A stretch of DNA of 64,000 bases from Paenibacillus catalpae (GTDB lineage: Bacteria; Bacillota; Bacilli; Paenibacillales; Paenibacillaceae), in NCBI RefSeq assembly GCF_900112695.1, contig NZ_FOMT01000001.1, positions 806,001 to 870,000 on the forward strand, given 5' to 3'. Made by a program: the position numbers and the translations under genes. Under the pieces are notes generated by a model. It was not told where the DNA came from. It saw nothing but the letters and a program-made list of their open reading frames with translations, and searched no databases. Positions 33,521 to 42,954 of this stretch are shown here, in pieces; position 1 is the first letter of the stretch, and the number at the start of each line of letters is the position of its first letter.

Positions 33521-35124
33521 TTGTGGATGATGAAGCGCATGTCGTTGATCGTTTGGCGCTGACCGTCGATTGGAAATCCATTGGTATCGATCAAGTGTAT
33601 AAAGCCTACTCCGGTCAGGAAGCGATTGAGCAGCTGCATCAGTTCTCCATCGATATCGTCATTACCGATATCCGCATGCCCGGCATGTCCGGGCTGCAGC
33701 TGATCTCGGAAATCGACCGGCAGTGGCCAAAGACGAAAAGCATACTGCTGTCGGGCTATTCCGAATTTACTTATGCGAAGCAGGCTATGCGGTTCCAGAC
33801 GGAGGATTACTTGCTCAAGCCGGTCAAAACCGAGGATTTGCTGGCGACGGTCGCCCGCGTGCTCCGCAAGCTGGAGCGCGAATGGGAGGAGGTTATTTCC
33901 GCCCAGCGGATGACCTATACGCTTAAGGAGCATCTGCCTCTGCTGCGGGCTAATCTGCTGCATGAACTGCTCCAGGGAAAGTACCGTGGCGGAACTGCAT
34001 TGCATGAGAAAATGATCAGGCTGGAGCTTGGGGGCGAGGCATGGCATCGGTTTTCGTTAATGGCCATTCGGTTGGATGAAGGGTTCGAGGAGAAGTCCGG
34101 GGAGGATTTGTCCTGGAAGGAGTATGCAGTCGCCAATATGGCGGAGGAAGTGTTCGGCGGGCGGTATGCGCTCTGGCAAACGAAGGATGCCCATGATTAT
34201 CTGATCTTCCTGCTGACTCAAAGGAAGGATGCGGAAGGCGATGATCCGGGCTGGCTCGAACGGACGGCATCCGTGCTGCAATCCGCTGTTGGCGTATACC
34301 TGAAAGGGAAGGTATCCATTATGATCAGCGGAACCGGCGTCTTCCCCGGAGATGTGCCGGCAGCCTACAACCGGTCGATCACTGCGTTCCGCAACCGGAT
34401 TGGACAAGAACCGGAACAGTTCATGCGGCTGGAAGACGAAGAAGATGTGGTCACTGCGGTTCGTTCGCTGGAATACTTATACGAACCGCCGGCTTTAATT
34501 CATCTGCTCGAAGCCGCACGATGGGAAGCGGTGGAGGAAAGATACAAGCGTATCTTCGCTGGCGTGGAAAACGGCGAACCGGTTTCGGAGGAACAATTGC
34601 TCGAAATCTATTTTGCGATTGCTTCGGCTTACACCTATATCGCTCATAAAAACGGCCGCCTGCTCGCGGATACTTTTGGAACCGATTACGGCCGGATGAT
34701 CTCCGGCATGCCGTTCCGTACCGTGCATCAACTGCGGGAATGGTCATTCCGTACGTTGCAAGCCTTGCAGGAGGATATAGCCAAAGAAACGAAGGACAAC
34801 CGTTCTTCGCTGATCGACAGGATCAGAAGCTTCATCGATGAGAATGTAACCGGTGACCTGTCCCTGCAGTCGGTGGCCGATCGGGTGAAGCTTCATCCGG
34901 TCTATGTATCCAAGGTGTACAAGCTGGAAACGGGAGAAAACATAAGTGATTACATTCAACGAGTGAAGATGGAGGAGGCCCAGTCGCTGCTGGTGAACAG
35001 CGACGAGAAGGTCTATGTTATCGCTGCCCGGCTTGGCTACCAACGGCCGCATTCCTTCATCGGTGCGTTTAAGAAAACCTTCGGCATGACCCCGCAGGAA
35101 TACCGCGATGGACACATGCCATAA
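33505..35124 (+). CDS. Response regulator, YesN-like (REC plus AraC HTH)
   Basis: 539 aa. Receiver domain 1-~125 with acidic pocket Asp8-Asp9, phosphorylation site Asp55 (ITDIRMPGMSG) and Lys105 (LLKPVK). A ~300-residue linker follows, then two AraC HTH motifs at ~440-537 (LQSVADRVKLHPVYVSKVYKLETGENISDY; VYVIAARLGYQRPHSFIGAFKKTFGMTPQEYR). It overlaps the kinase gene. Downstream by 36 bases is a gluconate permease gene, the likely target operon or the same transcript. Candidate binding site: the tandem repeat at 30257-30291. Confidence 0.92.
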   Translation: MAQLLIVDDEAHVVDRLALTVDWKSIGIDQVYKAYSGQEAIEQLHQFSIDIVITDIRMPGMSGLQLISEIDRQWPKTKSILLSGYSEFTYAKQAMRFQTEDYLLKPVKTEDLLATVARVLRKLEREWEEVISAQRMTYTLKEHLPLLRANLLHELLQGKYRGGTALHEKMIRLELGGEAWHRFSLMAIRLDEGFEEKSGEDLSWKEYAVANMAEEVFGGRYALWQTKDAHDYLIFLLTQRKDAEGDDPGWLERTASVLQSAVGVYLKGKVSIMISGTGVFPGDVPAAYNRSITAFRNRIGQEPEQFMRLEDEEDVVTAVRSLEYLYEPPALIHLLEAARWEAVEERYKRIFAGVENGEPVSEEQLLEIYFAIASAYTYIAHKNGRLLADTFGTDYGRMISGMPFRTVHQLREWSFRTLQALQEDIAKETKDNRSSLIDRIRSFIDENVTGDLSLQSVADRVKLHPVYVSKVYKLETGENISDYIQRVKMEEAQSLLVNSDEKVYVIAARLGYQRPHSFIGAFKKTFGMTPQEYRDGHMP

Positions 35125-35160
35125 AGCATAGGTTTGAACATAATAAGGGGGAATTACATC

Positions 35161-36522
35161 ATGTTGTTATTTATCGTACTTGCGGCCATTGTTGTGCTGC
35201 TGCTCCTCATTACGGTTGCCAAGCTAAATCCGTTTGTCGCCCTTATCATTACGGCGATCGGGACGGGACTTGCGGCAGGCATGCCGATTGTGGCCACGGA
35301 GGATCAGACCGGAATAATTGATTCCATCAAGACCGGGATGGGGAATACGCTCGGGTTTCTGGCGATCGTCCTCGCACTTGGCACAATGCTCGGGAAAATG
35401 ATGGCCGAATCCGGGGGGGCCGAGCGGATCGCCCGGACGCTAATCGGCGTGTTTGGGGAGAAGAGAGTCCATTGGGCGATGATGTTTGTCGCTTTTATCG
35501 TTGGTATTCCAGTCTTCTTCCAGGTCGGCTTCGTATTGCTGGTACCGCTCATTTTCACAATTGCCAAACAGACGGGACTATCGCTCGTCAAAATCGGCGT
35601 ACCGCTGGTAGCCGGCTTGTCCGTCGTGCACGGTCTTGTGCCGCCGCATCCGGCAGCAATGGCTGCCGTTGGTATTTTTAACGCGGATATTGGCATGACC
35701 ATTTTGTATTCCATTATCGTTGGCCTTCCGACTGCTATCATTGCAGGGCCTGTGTATGGCAGCTGGATTGGCAAACGGATTCATAAGGAAGTACCTAAGG
35801 AAATGGGTGAACAGCTTGCCGAAACGGACTCCAATCGCGAGCTGCCGGGCTTTGCCAACACGCTAATTACCATCTTGATTCCTGTATTCCTGATGCTGAT
35901 TGCAACGTTCGCGGATGTCTTCGTAGAGAGCGGTTCGCTTGCGAAGGAGGATACTCTGTTCCTCGCTGCTAAATTTGTCGGTGACCCCGTCGTAGCGCTC
36001 CTGATTGCAACGGTATATTCGTTCTTCAGCTTAGGCTTCGCACGCGGAATCAGCCGCGAGAAAGTACTGAAATTCACGAACGATTGTCTGGCGCCAACGG
36101 CAACGATTCTGCTTGTTATTGGTGCGGGCGGAGCGTTTAACCGCGTGCTGCTTGATTCCGGTATCGGTGACTACATCGCCGATCTGGCTACGTCGTCACA
36201 TGTATCTCCGATCCTGCTTGGCTGGGGGATTGCAGCGATGATCCGTATCGCAACAGGCTCCGCTACCGTATCGATGATGACGGCAGCCGGCATCGTTGCG
36301 CCAATCGCGGCGGCTATGCCGGGAACAAACGTAGAGCTGCTTGTACTCGCAACGGGTGCGGGATCGCTTATTTTGTCCCATGTGAATGATTCCGGCTTCT
36401 GGCTGATTAAAGAATATTTCGGAATGTCGGTCAAAGAAACATTGCTGACATGGACAGCGCTCGAGACGATTATTTCAGTTGTTGCGCTTGTCCTCATTAT
36501 GGCTTTGAATACGGTCGTTTAG
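35161..36522 (+). CDS. gntP: GntP-family gluconate:H+ symporter
   Basis: 453 aa, about 12-14 hydrophobic segments. Family motifs include LALGTMLGKMMAESGGAERIARTLI, GIPVFFQVGFVLLVPLIF, VHGLVPPHPAAMAAVG and HVNDSGFWLIKEYFGMS. It imports gluconate or a related hexonate with protons. AAGGGGG lies 9 bases before the ATG at 35161; the frame also opens with TTG at 35134 but upstream of the ribosome binding site. It is followed after 23 bases by a gluconokinase, which supports the substrate. The close upstream gene is a two-component regulator, rather than the GntR-type repressor usual for gnt genes. Confidence 0.92.
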   Translation: MLLFIVLAAIVVLLLLITVAKLNPFVALIITAIGTGLAAGMPIVATEDQTGIIDSIKTGMGNTLGFLAIVLALGTMLGKMMAESGGAERIARTLIGVFGEKRVHWAMMFVAFIVGIPVFFQVGFVLLVPLIFTIAKQTGLSLVKIGVPLVAGLSVVHGLVPPHPAAMAAVGIFNADIGMTILYSIIVGLPTAIIAGPVYGSWIGKRIHKEVPKEMGEQLAETDSNRELPGFANTLITILIPVFLMLIATFADVFVESGSLAKEDTLFLAAKFVGDPVVALLIATVYSFFSLGFARGISREKVLKFTNDCLAPTATILLVIGAGGAFNRVLLDSGIGDYIADLATSSHVSPILLGWGIAAMIRIATGSATVSMMTAAGIVAPIAAAMPGTNVELLVLATGAGSLILSHVNDSGFWLIKEYFGMSVKETLLTWTALETIISVVALVLIMALNTVV

Positions 36523-36545
36523 GATAGAAAGGAGAGAACGCAGCT

Positions 36546-38084
36546 GTGGCTTCCTCTTATGTAATTGGAACAGATATCGGGACAACCAGCACGAAGTCGG
36601 TATTGTTCGACAAAGGCGGGCGCGTTATTGCAACCCATACGATCGAATATCCGCTGTTCTCGCCAAAGCCGGATGTTGCGGAGCAGGATCCGGATGAGAT
36701 TTTCCGTGCGGTTGTTGGCACCATTAAGCAAGTGGTTTCATTGGGCGGCGTAGATCAGGAAGGCGTACTTTGCGTGTCGTTCAGCTCGGCCATGCACAGC
36801 GTTATCGCGGTGGACGGCGAAGGCCGCCCACTGACGCGCTGCATCACCTGGGCGGACAACCGCAGCGCTTTCTGGACGGAACGAATCAAGAACGAGATGA
36901 ACGGGCATCAAATCTATCTGCGCACGGGCACTCCGCTGCATCCGATGGCCCCGTTGTCCAAGCTTGCTTGGCTTAAGGACACGGAGCCGGAACTTTTCGG
37001 CCGTACCCATAAGTTTATTTCCATCAAGGAATACGTATTTTATAAGCTGTTCAAACGGTATGTCATCGACTATTCCATTGCATCGGCAACCGGGCTGTTT
37101 AATCTATCGCAGCTCACATGGGATGCAGAAGCGCTGCGGGTAGCTGGCGTTACGCCCGATCGACTATCCGAGCCTGTGCCCACGACTTATGCCATGGAGG
37201 GAATGGAGGCGCAGTGGGCTGCCGAAATGGGACTGCCTGCCTCTACGCCATTCATTGTTGGAGCAAGCGACGGTGTATTATCCAATCTTGGTGTTAATGC
37301 GATTGAGCCGGGAACAGTTGCGGTTACGATCGGCACAAGCGGCGCCATCCGTGCTGTAACGGACCGTCCGGTCACCGATCCGAAGGGACGTATCTTCTGC
37401 TACGCGCTTGCCGACAACATGTGGGTAATAGGCGGACCGGTCAATAACGGCGGAATGATTTTCCGCTGGTTGCGCGACCAGCTTTGCTCGTCGGAGACAG
37501 AGACGGCAAAGCGTCTTGGCAAAGATCCCTATGATATTTTGACAGAGATTGCGGCTCGTGTACCAGCCGGTGCGGATGGGCTGCTCTTCCATCCCTATCT
37601 GGCTGGCGAAAGAGCACCGCTGTGGGATGCCAACGCAAGAGGCTCGTTCTTTGGACTTGGTCTGCAGCATAAGAAGGAGCATATGATCCGGGCTGTGCTG
37701 GAGGGTGTTATTTTCAACCTGTTTACGGTGTATATGGCATTGGAGGAACTGATTGGCCATCCGACGAAAATTCAGGCGACCGGCGGCTTCGCCCGTTCGG
37801 AGCTTTGGCGGCAAATGATGGCGGATATTTTCGAGCAGGAGGTCCATGTTCCGGAAAGCTTTGAAAGTTCATGTCTTGGTGCGGCTATCCTGGGCTTGTA
37901 CAGCATCGGTGAAGTCGATTCTCTTCATGTGGTGTCTAGTATGATGGGGACGTCCCACAAGCATCAGCCTGAACAAGGAAATGTCGAGCGGTATAAGGAG
38001 CTGAGCCGGATTTATGTCCGGATATCGAGACTGCTAACTTCGGAATACAAGGAAATTGCGGCCTATCAGAAAAAATGGATGTAA
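36546..38084 (+). CDS. gntK: Gluconokinase (FGGY family)
   Basis: 512 aa. It phosphorylates gluconate to 6-phosphogluconate, feeding the pentose phosphate pathway. The FGGY fold is clear: IGTDIGTTSTKSVLFD at the N-terminus, the CITWADNRS substrate loop, and C-terminal ATP motifs FHPYLAGERAPLWDANARGSFFGL and QATGGFARSELWRQMMADIF. The start is GTG, behind GAAAGGAGAG. Last gene of the operon beginning at 30406; a terminator follows. Xylulokinase is an alternative within the family, but the GntP neighbour and sequence favour gluconate. Confidence 0.92.
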   Translation: MASSYVIGTDIGTTSTKSVLFDKGGRVIATHTIEYPLFSPKPDVAEQDPDEIFRAVVGTIKQVVSLGGVDQEGVLCVSFSSAMHSVIAVDGEGRPLTRCITWADNRSAFWTERIKNEMNGHQIYLRTGTPLHPMAPLSKLAWLKDTEPELFGRTHKFISIKEYVFYKLFKRYVIDYSIASATGLFNLSQLTWDAEALRVAGVTPDRLSEPVPTTYAMEGMEAQWAAEMGLPASTPFIVGASDGVLSNLGVNAIEPGTVAVTIGTSGAIRAVTDRPVTDPKGRIFCYALADNMWVIGGPVNNGGMIFRWLRDQLCSSETETAKRLGKDPYDILTEIAARVPAGADGLLFHPYLAGERAPLWDANARGSFFGLGLQHKKEHMIRAVLEGVIFNLFTVYMALEELIGHPTKIQATGGFARSELWRQMMADIFEQEVHVPESFESSCLGAAILGLYSIGEVDSLHVVSSMMGTSHKHQPEQGNVERYKELSRIYVRISRLLTSEYKEIAAYQKKWM

Positions 38085-38091
38085 GATGGAG

Positions 38092-38120
38092 GGAAGTCTG
38101 GATAACCGGGCTTCCTTTTT
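38092..38120 (+). terminator. Terminator of the gluconate operon
   Basis: A 10-bp stem with G-U pairs (38092-38101 / 38106-38115) is followed by TTTTTG. No terminator was seen earlier in the five-gene cluster. Confidence 0.8.
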
Positions 38121-38220
38121 GTTTCTAATGGATTATGGCGGTTCATGATGGACATAGCTTGCGGGAGTTGTGATATTATATCTTTGACAGAAGTTGTGAA
38201 CAGAAAAGGTGGCTTGCAAG

Positions 38221-39381
38221 ATGAAGTATGATTTTGATGAAGTGGTTAACCGAAGAAATACAAACAGTACGAAGTGGGATACCTCACAAGAACATGAAGA
38301 TATAATCCCTATGTGGGTTGCAGATATGGATTTCAAGGCAGCAGATCCGATCATTCGTGCTATGGAAAAAAAGCTTGCGCATGGCATATTCGGCTATGCT
38401 CATATCTCGGATGCCTATTATGAGGCAGAGATAAACTGGTGGCGGAATCGGCATCATTGCGAGATTGAAAAAGAATGGATTGCGTTTACTCCCGGTGTTA
38501 TACCGGCGCTGTCTGCAGCCATTCAAGCTTTTACGGTCGCTGGAGATAAGGTGCTGATTCAAACTCCGGTTTATAACGCTTTCTCTATAGTCGTTACGAA
38601 TAACGGCCGCGAGATCGTGGAGAATGAACTGATTAACGATGGCGCGTCCTATGAGATTGACTTTGAAGATTTCGAGGCGAAGGCGTCTGACGAACGGGTC
38701 AAGCTGTTTATTTTGTGCAACCCTCACAATCCTGTTGGAAAGGTGTGGCGCAAGGAGGAGCTTGAACGATTAAGCGACATCTGCCTGAGGCATAATGTTC
38801 TCGTCCTAGCAGATGAAATCCATAGAGACCTCGTATTTGACGGGCAGCCATACGTTCCGTTTGTTTCTGTCGACCGGATGAACGCGATTACGTGCACCTC
38901 TCCAAGCAAAACCTTTAATCTGGCCGGACTAAAGATGGCTAACGTTATTGTTCCTGACAAGGAGCATAAGGAGAAATTAATACATGCCCTGCATGTAAAC
39001 GGGCTGCATGATCCGAATGTATTCGGGATCGAAGCGGTAATTGCAGCATACAACGAGGGAGAAGAGTGGTTAGATCAATTACTGGTTTATCTGAAGTCGA
39101 ACCGTGATTACTTCCTTTCCTTTGTTCAGGATAAACTTCCGGAGCTTAAGGTGATCACACCTGAATCGACGTACTTAATGTGGTTGGACTGCAGTAGTGT
39201 TGGTATCGGTTCGGAGGAGCTTAGCCGCAGACTGCTTGAAGAAGCGGGCCTAAGGATTAACGAAGGCTCTATCTACGGGAAGTCTGGCGATGGTTTCATC
39301 CGCATCAACATTGGCTGCACCCGGGCCGTATTAACAGACGGATTGGAAAGACTTGAACAAGTGGTAAAAGCTATAAAATAA
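38221..39381 (+). CDS. MalY/PatB-family PLP aminotransferase (C-S lyase)
   Basis: 386 aa from ATG 38221 behind AAAAGGTGG; a GTG at 38209 is also in frame but lies inside the site. The family opening YDFDEVVNRRNTNSTKWD and MWVADMDF is typical of MalY/PatB cystathionine beta-lyases. The PLP lysine is Lys230 in SPSKTFNLAGLK, with LADEIHRDLVF before it. It cleaves C-S bonds in cystathionine or cysteine conjugates. It is cytoplasmic and monocistronic, with a terminator behind it. No methionine-pathway neighbours help to narrow the substrate. Confidence 0.9.
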   Translation: MKYDFDEVVNRRNTNSTKWDTSQEHEDIIPMWVADMDFKAADPIIRAMEKKLAHGIFGYAHISDAYYEAEINWWRNRHHCEIEKEWIAFTPGVIPALSAAIQAFTVAGDKVLIQTPVYNAFSIVVTNNGREIVENELINDGASYEIDFEDFEAKASDERVKLFILCNPHNPVGKVWRKEELERLSDICLRHNVLVLADEIHRDLVFDGQPYVPFVSVDRMNAITCTSPSKTFNLAGLKMANVIVPDKEHKEKLIHALHVNGLHDPNVFGIEAVIAAYNEGEEWLDQLLVYLKSNRDYFLSFVQDKLPELKVITPESTYLMWLDCSSVGIGSEELSRRLLEEAGLRINEGSIYGKSGDGFIRINIGCTRAVLTDGLERLEQVVKAIK

Positions 39382-39393
39382 GCAATCGATCCT

Positions 39394-39435
39394 AAAAGCC
39401 GTTTCCAATCTTGCCGAATTGGAAACGGCTTTTTA
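39394..39435 (+). terminator. Terminator after the aminotransferase
   Basis: A perfect 16-bp stem (39394-39409 / 39418-39433) with an 8-base loop is followed by TTTATTTTG. Confidence 0.88.
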
Positions 39436-39517
39436 TTTTGTTGTAAACCATTTTATTCCTCCGTAATCGCGACATTATACACATGATGGATCGATATTGG
39501 ATGTCCGAATTCTATAA

Positions 39518-39547
39518 TTGACCATTTTATCTTAATGCTCTTATAAT
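39518..39547 (+). promoter_or_regulatory. Sigma-A promoter of the sugar ABC operon
   Basis: TTGACC (39518-39523), 18 bases, TATAAT (39542-39547). Transcription would begin near 39554, just before the LacI-type operator at 39561. The leader to the ATG at 39695 is ~140 bases. Confidence 0.7.
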
Positions 39548-39560
39548 GACCCTGTAAGCT

Positions 39561-39582
39561 ACATTAACGATAATGTTAACGT
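39561..39582. promoter_or_regulatory. Operator candidate 1 for the LacI-family regulator
   Basis: ACATTAACGA then TAATGTTAACGT. It contains an inverted repeat ACATTA/TAATGT around ACGA and a direct repeat of TTAACG. It lies just downstream of the promoter, a road-block position. An almost identical element (19 of 22 bases) lies at 43999 before the dehydrogenase gene, and a LacI-family gene lies between them. Confidence 0.6.
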
Positions 39583-39694
39583 AAATGGAGGTGAAGGCTT
39601 TCCTCAAATCATGAATGGTATCGTTCATCTTGACTTGCATCATTGGTTGAAAAAAAGAGTGGGGATCTTTAACCAATTTGAAGGAGGTAAGTCT

Positions 39695-41116
39695 ATGAGG
39701 AAAACAATTGGTTTAGCATCTGCAACAATGATAGCGCTTTCGGTAATGATGGTAGGTTGCAGCGGCAATAGTGGAAATAGCGGCAATGGAGGGGTTAAGG
39801 AAACATCCGGCAACACACCAAGCAATGCGGCAAGCACGACGGAACCGGAGAAGCATGACCCGGTCACCTTGAGGTATACGTTCTGGGGCAGCCCGAACGA
39901 GAAGAAGGTACAGGAAGCGGCGATTAAATCTTTTACGCAGAAGTATCCATGGATCAAGGTGAATACGCTTCATATCCCGGATTCCTATACGACCAAGCTG
40001 ACAACGATGGCCTCATCCAATCAGATGCCTGATATCGGACTTCTTAATGGTGATGTTGCTCTGGAATGGGCCTCGCAGGGAAGAATCTACAACATCATGA
40101 ATTTTCTAGCGAATGATCCGGATGTCAGCGTGAACGATATTCTTCCGAACACGATGTACTACTGGGAGGAAGGGAAGCTTGCGGGAGTCAACGGAGCGCT
40201 TGAAGCTTTCGCCCTGTTCTACAATAAGGAAGCCTTTACGGATGCCGGACTGGCGCTTCCCCCAACGAAAGCAGACGAGGCATACACCTGGGATCAATTT
40301 GTAGAGACGGCTCAAAAGCTGACGCTGGACCAGAAGGGGCGGAATGCGCTTGATCCGGATTTTGATCCAAAAGCAATCAAGCAATTCGGCGTCACGATGC
40401 CGCTATGGGCGTATATGAATGGCGTTGTGTCAAACGGCGGTCAGTTTGTGAATGAAGACGGTACGGAATTTAAGCTCTCTGACCCGGAGGCTGCCGAAGC
40501 GATTCAGCAATGGGCCGATCTGATTAACAAGTATCACGTCGCTCCATCGCCGACCCAATCGAAAAACATACCTTCCGGTGCCAACGCGCTATCATCCCGC
40601 AAGGTAGCCATGACGCTCGACGGCCAGTGGAGCCTCGTTGATCTGGGTGCAGCGAAGAAGCTTGATTTCGGCATTGGCGCTGTTCCGGTAATGAAGAACA
40701 AGGCCACTATGACGCTGGGCGAACCAATCGTGATTTTCAAGGATACGAAACACCCTGATGAAGCCTGGATGCTGTACAAGTGGATGATGAATCCGGAGAA
40801 TACGCTGGAGCTGCAAACGAGCGGGCTTTGGATGCCCGTCCTGAAGAAATGGTACGAGAATGAAGAGTTGGTCGCGAAATGGGCGGCAGGTAACCCAGCA
40901 CATCCGGAGGGCTACCAGGATGCTGTCATGCGAAATGCCTTCGATAACGGCTTTCCGAATACCTCGTATTACGTGAAGAATCTGTCCAAAATCAACAGCA
41001 TTATCGATCCGGCGCTAGAACAGGTCTGGATTGGCAAGACAACCGCCCAGGAAGCGTTGACCAAGATTAAGCCTCAAGTGGAAAAAGAGCTGAAAGGGGT
41101 TTATACGGAGAGATGA
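39695..41116 (+). CDS. Sugar ABC transporter substrate-binding lipoprotein
   Basis: 473 aa from ATG 39695, behind AAGGAGGT; the frame is open back to 39611 without support. Lipobox MVGC (Cys22), a Ser/Gly/Asn linker, then a family 1 binding-protein fold (VTLRYTFWGSPNEKKVQEAAIKSFTQKYPWIKVNTLHIP, VAMTLDGQWSLVDLG, DEAWMLYKWMMNPENTLEL). It binds an oligosaccharide outside the membrane and delivers it to the two permeases that follow. Its stop overlaps the first permease start. Likely ligand: an arabinose-containing oligosaccharide, inferred from the GH127 in the same locus. Confidence 0.92.
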   Translation: MRKTIGLASATMIALSVMMVGCSGNSGNSGNGGVKETSGNTPSNAASTTEPEKHDPVTLRYTFWGSPNEKKVQEAAIKSFTQKYPWIKVNTLHIPDSYTTKLTTMASSNQMPDIGLLNGDVALEWASQGRIYNIMNFLANDPDVSVNDILPNTMYYWEEGKLAGVNGALEAFALFYNKEAFTDAGLALPPTKADEAYTWDQFVETAQKLTLDQKGRNALDPDFDPKAIKQFGVTMPLWAYMNGVVSNGGQFVNEDGTEFKLSDPEAAEAIQQWADLINKYHVAPSPTQSKNIPSGANALSSRKVAMTLDGQWSLVDLGAAKKLDFGIGAVPVMKNKATMTLGEPIVIFKDTKHPDEAWMLYKWMMNPENTLELQTSGLWMPVLKKWYENEELVAKWAAGNPAHPEGYQDAVMRNAFDNGFPNTSYYVKNLSKINSIIDPALEQVWIGKTTAQEALTKIKPQVEKELKGVYTER

Positions 41117-42018
41117 TCACCGGGAGGAAGCTATGGAATAAGGAAGCCCGGGCTGGCCTTCTGTTCGCATCACCGGTTATTGCCGGTTTTATCATCTTCG
41201 TCCTGGGGCCGATGATTGCCAGCTTTACCTTCAGCTTATCGGAATACAATGTCATCACTCCTTTGAAGTTTATTGGCTTTGGTAACTACGCGAACTTATT
41301 CGACGGTACAGATCCGTTATTCTATAAGTCGCTTGGTGTTACCGCCTATTATGTCATTCTGAGCGTTCCCCTGCAGATCTTGCTGGCCTTTATGGTGGCG
41401 CTGCTGCTTAATCATCCAATCCGGGGCAAAGCGTTCTTCCGGACGATCTTTTATATGCCGACCATTGTACCCGCTGTAGCTTCGTCAATGATCTGGCTGT
41501 GGCTGTTTGATCCGGATCTTGGATTGCTTAATCAACTGCTGAAGGTGTTTGGCATACCGGGACTGCAATGGATTTATTCCGAGAATTTGGCCGTACCCTC
41601 TCTGGTGTTAATGAGTCTATGGACGATTGGAGGCACGATGGTCATCTTTCTGGCCGGCCTTCAGGGTATCCCGAAGCATCTGTACGAATCGGTGGAGGTG
41701 GACGGCGGCAACTGGCTGCATAAGCTGTTCTTTATTACGATACCGCTTATGACGCCAACGATCTTTTTCAATCTGGTGATGGGGTTTATCGGAAGCTTTC
41801 AGGTGTTCGGGCAGGCATACATTATGACGCAGGGTGGACCCAATAACGCGACGTTGTTCTACTCCTATTATCTATACCGCGAAGCGTTTGAGTTCTCCGG
41901 TATGGGCAGCGCCTCGGCGATTGCCTGGGTGATGTTCCTGATCATACTGGTATTGACGATGATGGTATTCAAGACGTCCGCCTTATGGGTGTACAGCGAA
42001 AGCGAGGGAAAAAGATGA
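41113..42018 (+). CDS. Sugar ABC transporter permease, MalF/UgpA type
   Basis: 301 aa with six predicted membrane segments. The EAA loop that contacts the ATPase is at ESVEVDGGNWLHKLFFITIPLM. The N-terminus (LFASPVIAGFIIFVLGPMIASFTFSLSEYN) is typical of MalF-like subunits lacking the long MalF loop. It overlaps the binding-protein gene by ATGA and the next permease by ATGA. No ATPase gene is in the operon; such systems in Bacilli usually share an MsmX-like ATPase encoded elsewhere. Confidence 0.92.
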   Translation: MITGRKLWNKEARAGLLFASPVIAGFIIFVLGPMIASFTFSLSEYNVITPLKFIGFGNYANLFDGTDPLFYKSLGVTAYYVILSVPLQILLAFMVALLLNHPIRGKAFFRTIFYMPTIVPAVASSMIWLWLFDPDLGLLNQLLKVFGIPGLQWIYSENLAVPSLVLMSLWTIGGTMVIFLAGLQGIPKHLYESVEVDGGNWLHKLFFITIPLMTPTIFFNLVMGFIGSFQVFGQAYIMTQGGPNNATLFYSYYLYREAFEFSGMGSASAIAWVMFLIILVLTMMVFKTSALWVYSESEGKR

Positions 42019-42848
42019 TCAGAAGCAGACTGCTGTCCAAATCGCTCATCTACCTGCTGCTCGCCGCCGGAACCTGTCTTTGCCTGTTTCCTTTCTACTG
42101 GCTGCTCCGCAGCTCGGTGATGGATCAGTCGGATATTTTCGTAATCCCGCCGATCTGGACTCCCAATGATTGGCTGATCAGCAATTACCGAGAGGCGATG
42201 ACGATCCTGCCGTTTAACCGGTATTTTCTGAACACGCTGATTATCGTTGTACTGGAGGTTACCGGGGTTGTGCTGTCGAGCTCCATCTGTGCCTATTCCT
42301 TCGCGAGACTGCGGTGGCCGGGCCGGAATATCGTGTTTATGGTCATCTTGAGCAGCATGATGCTTCCAGGAGCCGTTACGCTTATTCCCCAATATGTCGG
42401 CTGGGCGAAGCTGGGGGCAACTAATACGTTTATACCGTTGACACTGCCGGCATGGTTTGGCGGGGGAGCATTTAACGTCTTTCTATTAAGGCAGTTTTTT
42501 ATGACGATTCCGAAAGAGCTGGACGAAGCTGCGCTTGTAGATGGAGCAGGCTATTTCCGGATTTACAGCCGTATTATGCTGCCGCTGCTTGTTCCTGCTC
42601 TGGTTGTTGTGGGATTGTTCTCATTCCTGAATGGCTGGAATGATTTTATGGGACCGCTTATTTACCTGAGTGACGAGAAATTATATACCCTTGCTTTAGG
42701 GCTTCAAACCTTCAAAGGGATGTATAATGCGCAGTGGCATTTAATGATGGCAGCTACAACGGTTGTGCTTCTGCCGGCCATGCTCGTCTTTTTCCTCGGC
42801 CAGAAGTATTTTGTAGAAGGGATTGTCATGACCGGCCTGAAAGGCTAA
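42015..42848 (+). CDS. Sugar ABC transporter permease, MalG/UgpE type
   Basis: 277 aa from ATG 42015, which overlaps the previous stop and follows GAGGGAAAAAG; the frame opens at 41985 but that is inside the upstream gene and has no site. Six membrane segments; EAA loop ELDEAALVDGAGYFRIYSRIMLPLL. It pairs with the preceding permease. The last gene before a ~100-base gap and the LacI gene. Confidence 0.92.
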   Translation: MIRSRLLSKSLIYLLLAAGTCLCLFPFYWLLRSSVMDQSDIFVIPPIWTPNDWLISNYREAMTILPFNRYFLNTLIIVVLEVTGVVLSSSICAYSFARLRWPGRNIVFMVILSSMMLPGAVTLIPQYVGWAKLGATNTFIPLTLPAWFGGGAFNVFLLRQFFMTIPKELDEAALVDGAGYFRIYSRIMLPLLVPALVVVGLFSFLNGWNDFMGPLIYLSDEKLYTLALGLQTFKGMYNAQWHLMMAATTVVLLPAMLVFFLGQKYFVEGIVMTGLKG

Positions 42849-42873
42849 GAAACAGTTCTCCTCTGGACAACAA

Positions 42874-42902
42874 TTGACTCCAAAAATTTCTAGTGCTAAT
42901 CT
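42874..42902 (+). promoter_or_regulatory. Probable promoter of the LacI gene
   Basis: TTGACT (42874-42879), 17 bases, TAATCT (42897-42902), ~50 bases before the LacI start. It suggests the regulator has its own transcription in addition to read-through from the transport genes. Confidence 0.5.
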
Positions 42903-42954
42903 ATTTATCAAAAAGAGAGTCTAGCAAAGACACTCAGGTGCTGGGGGAGAATGC

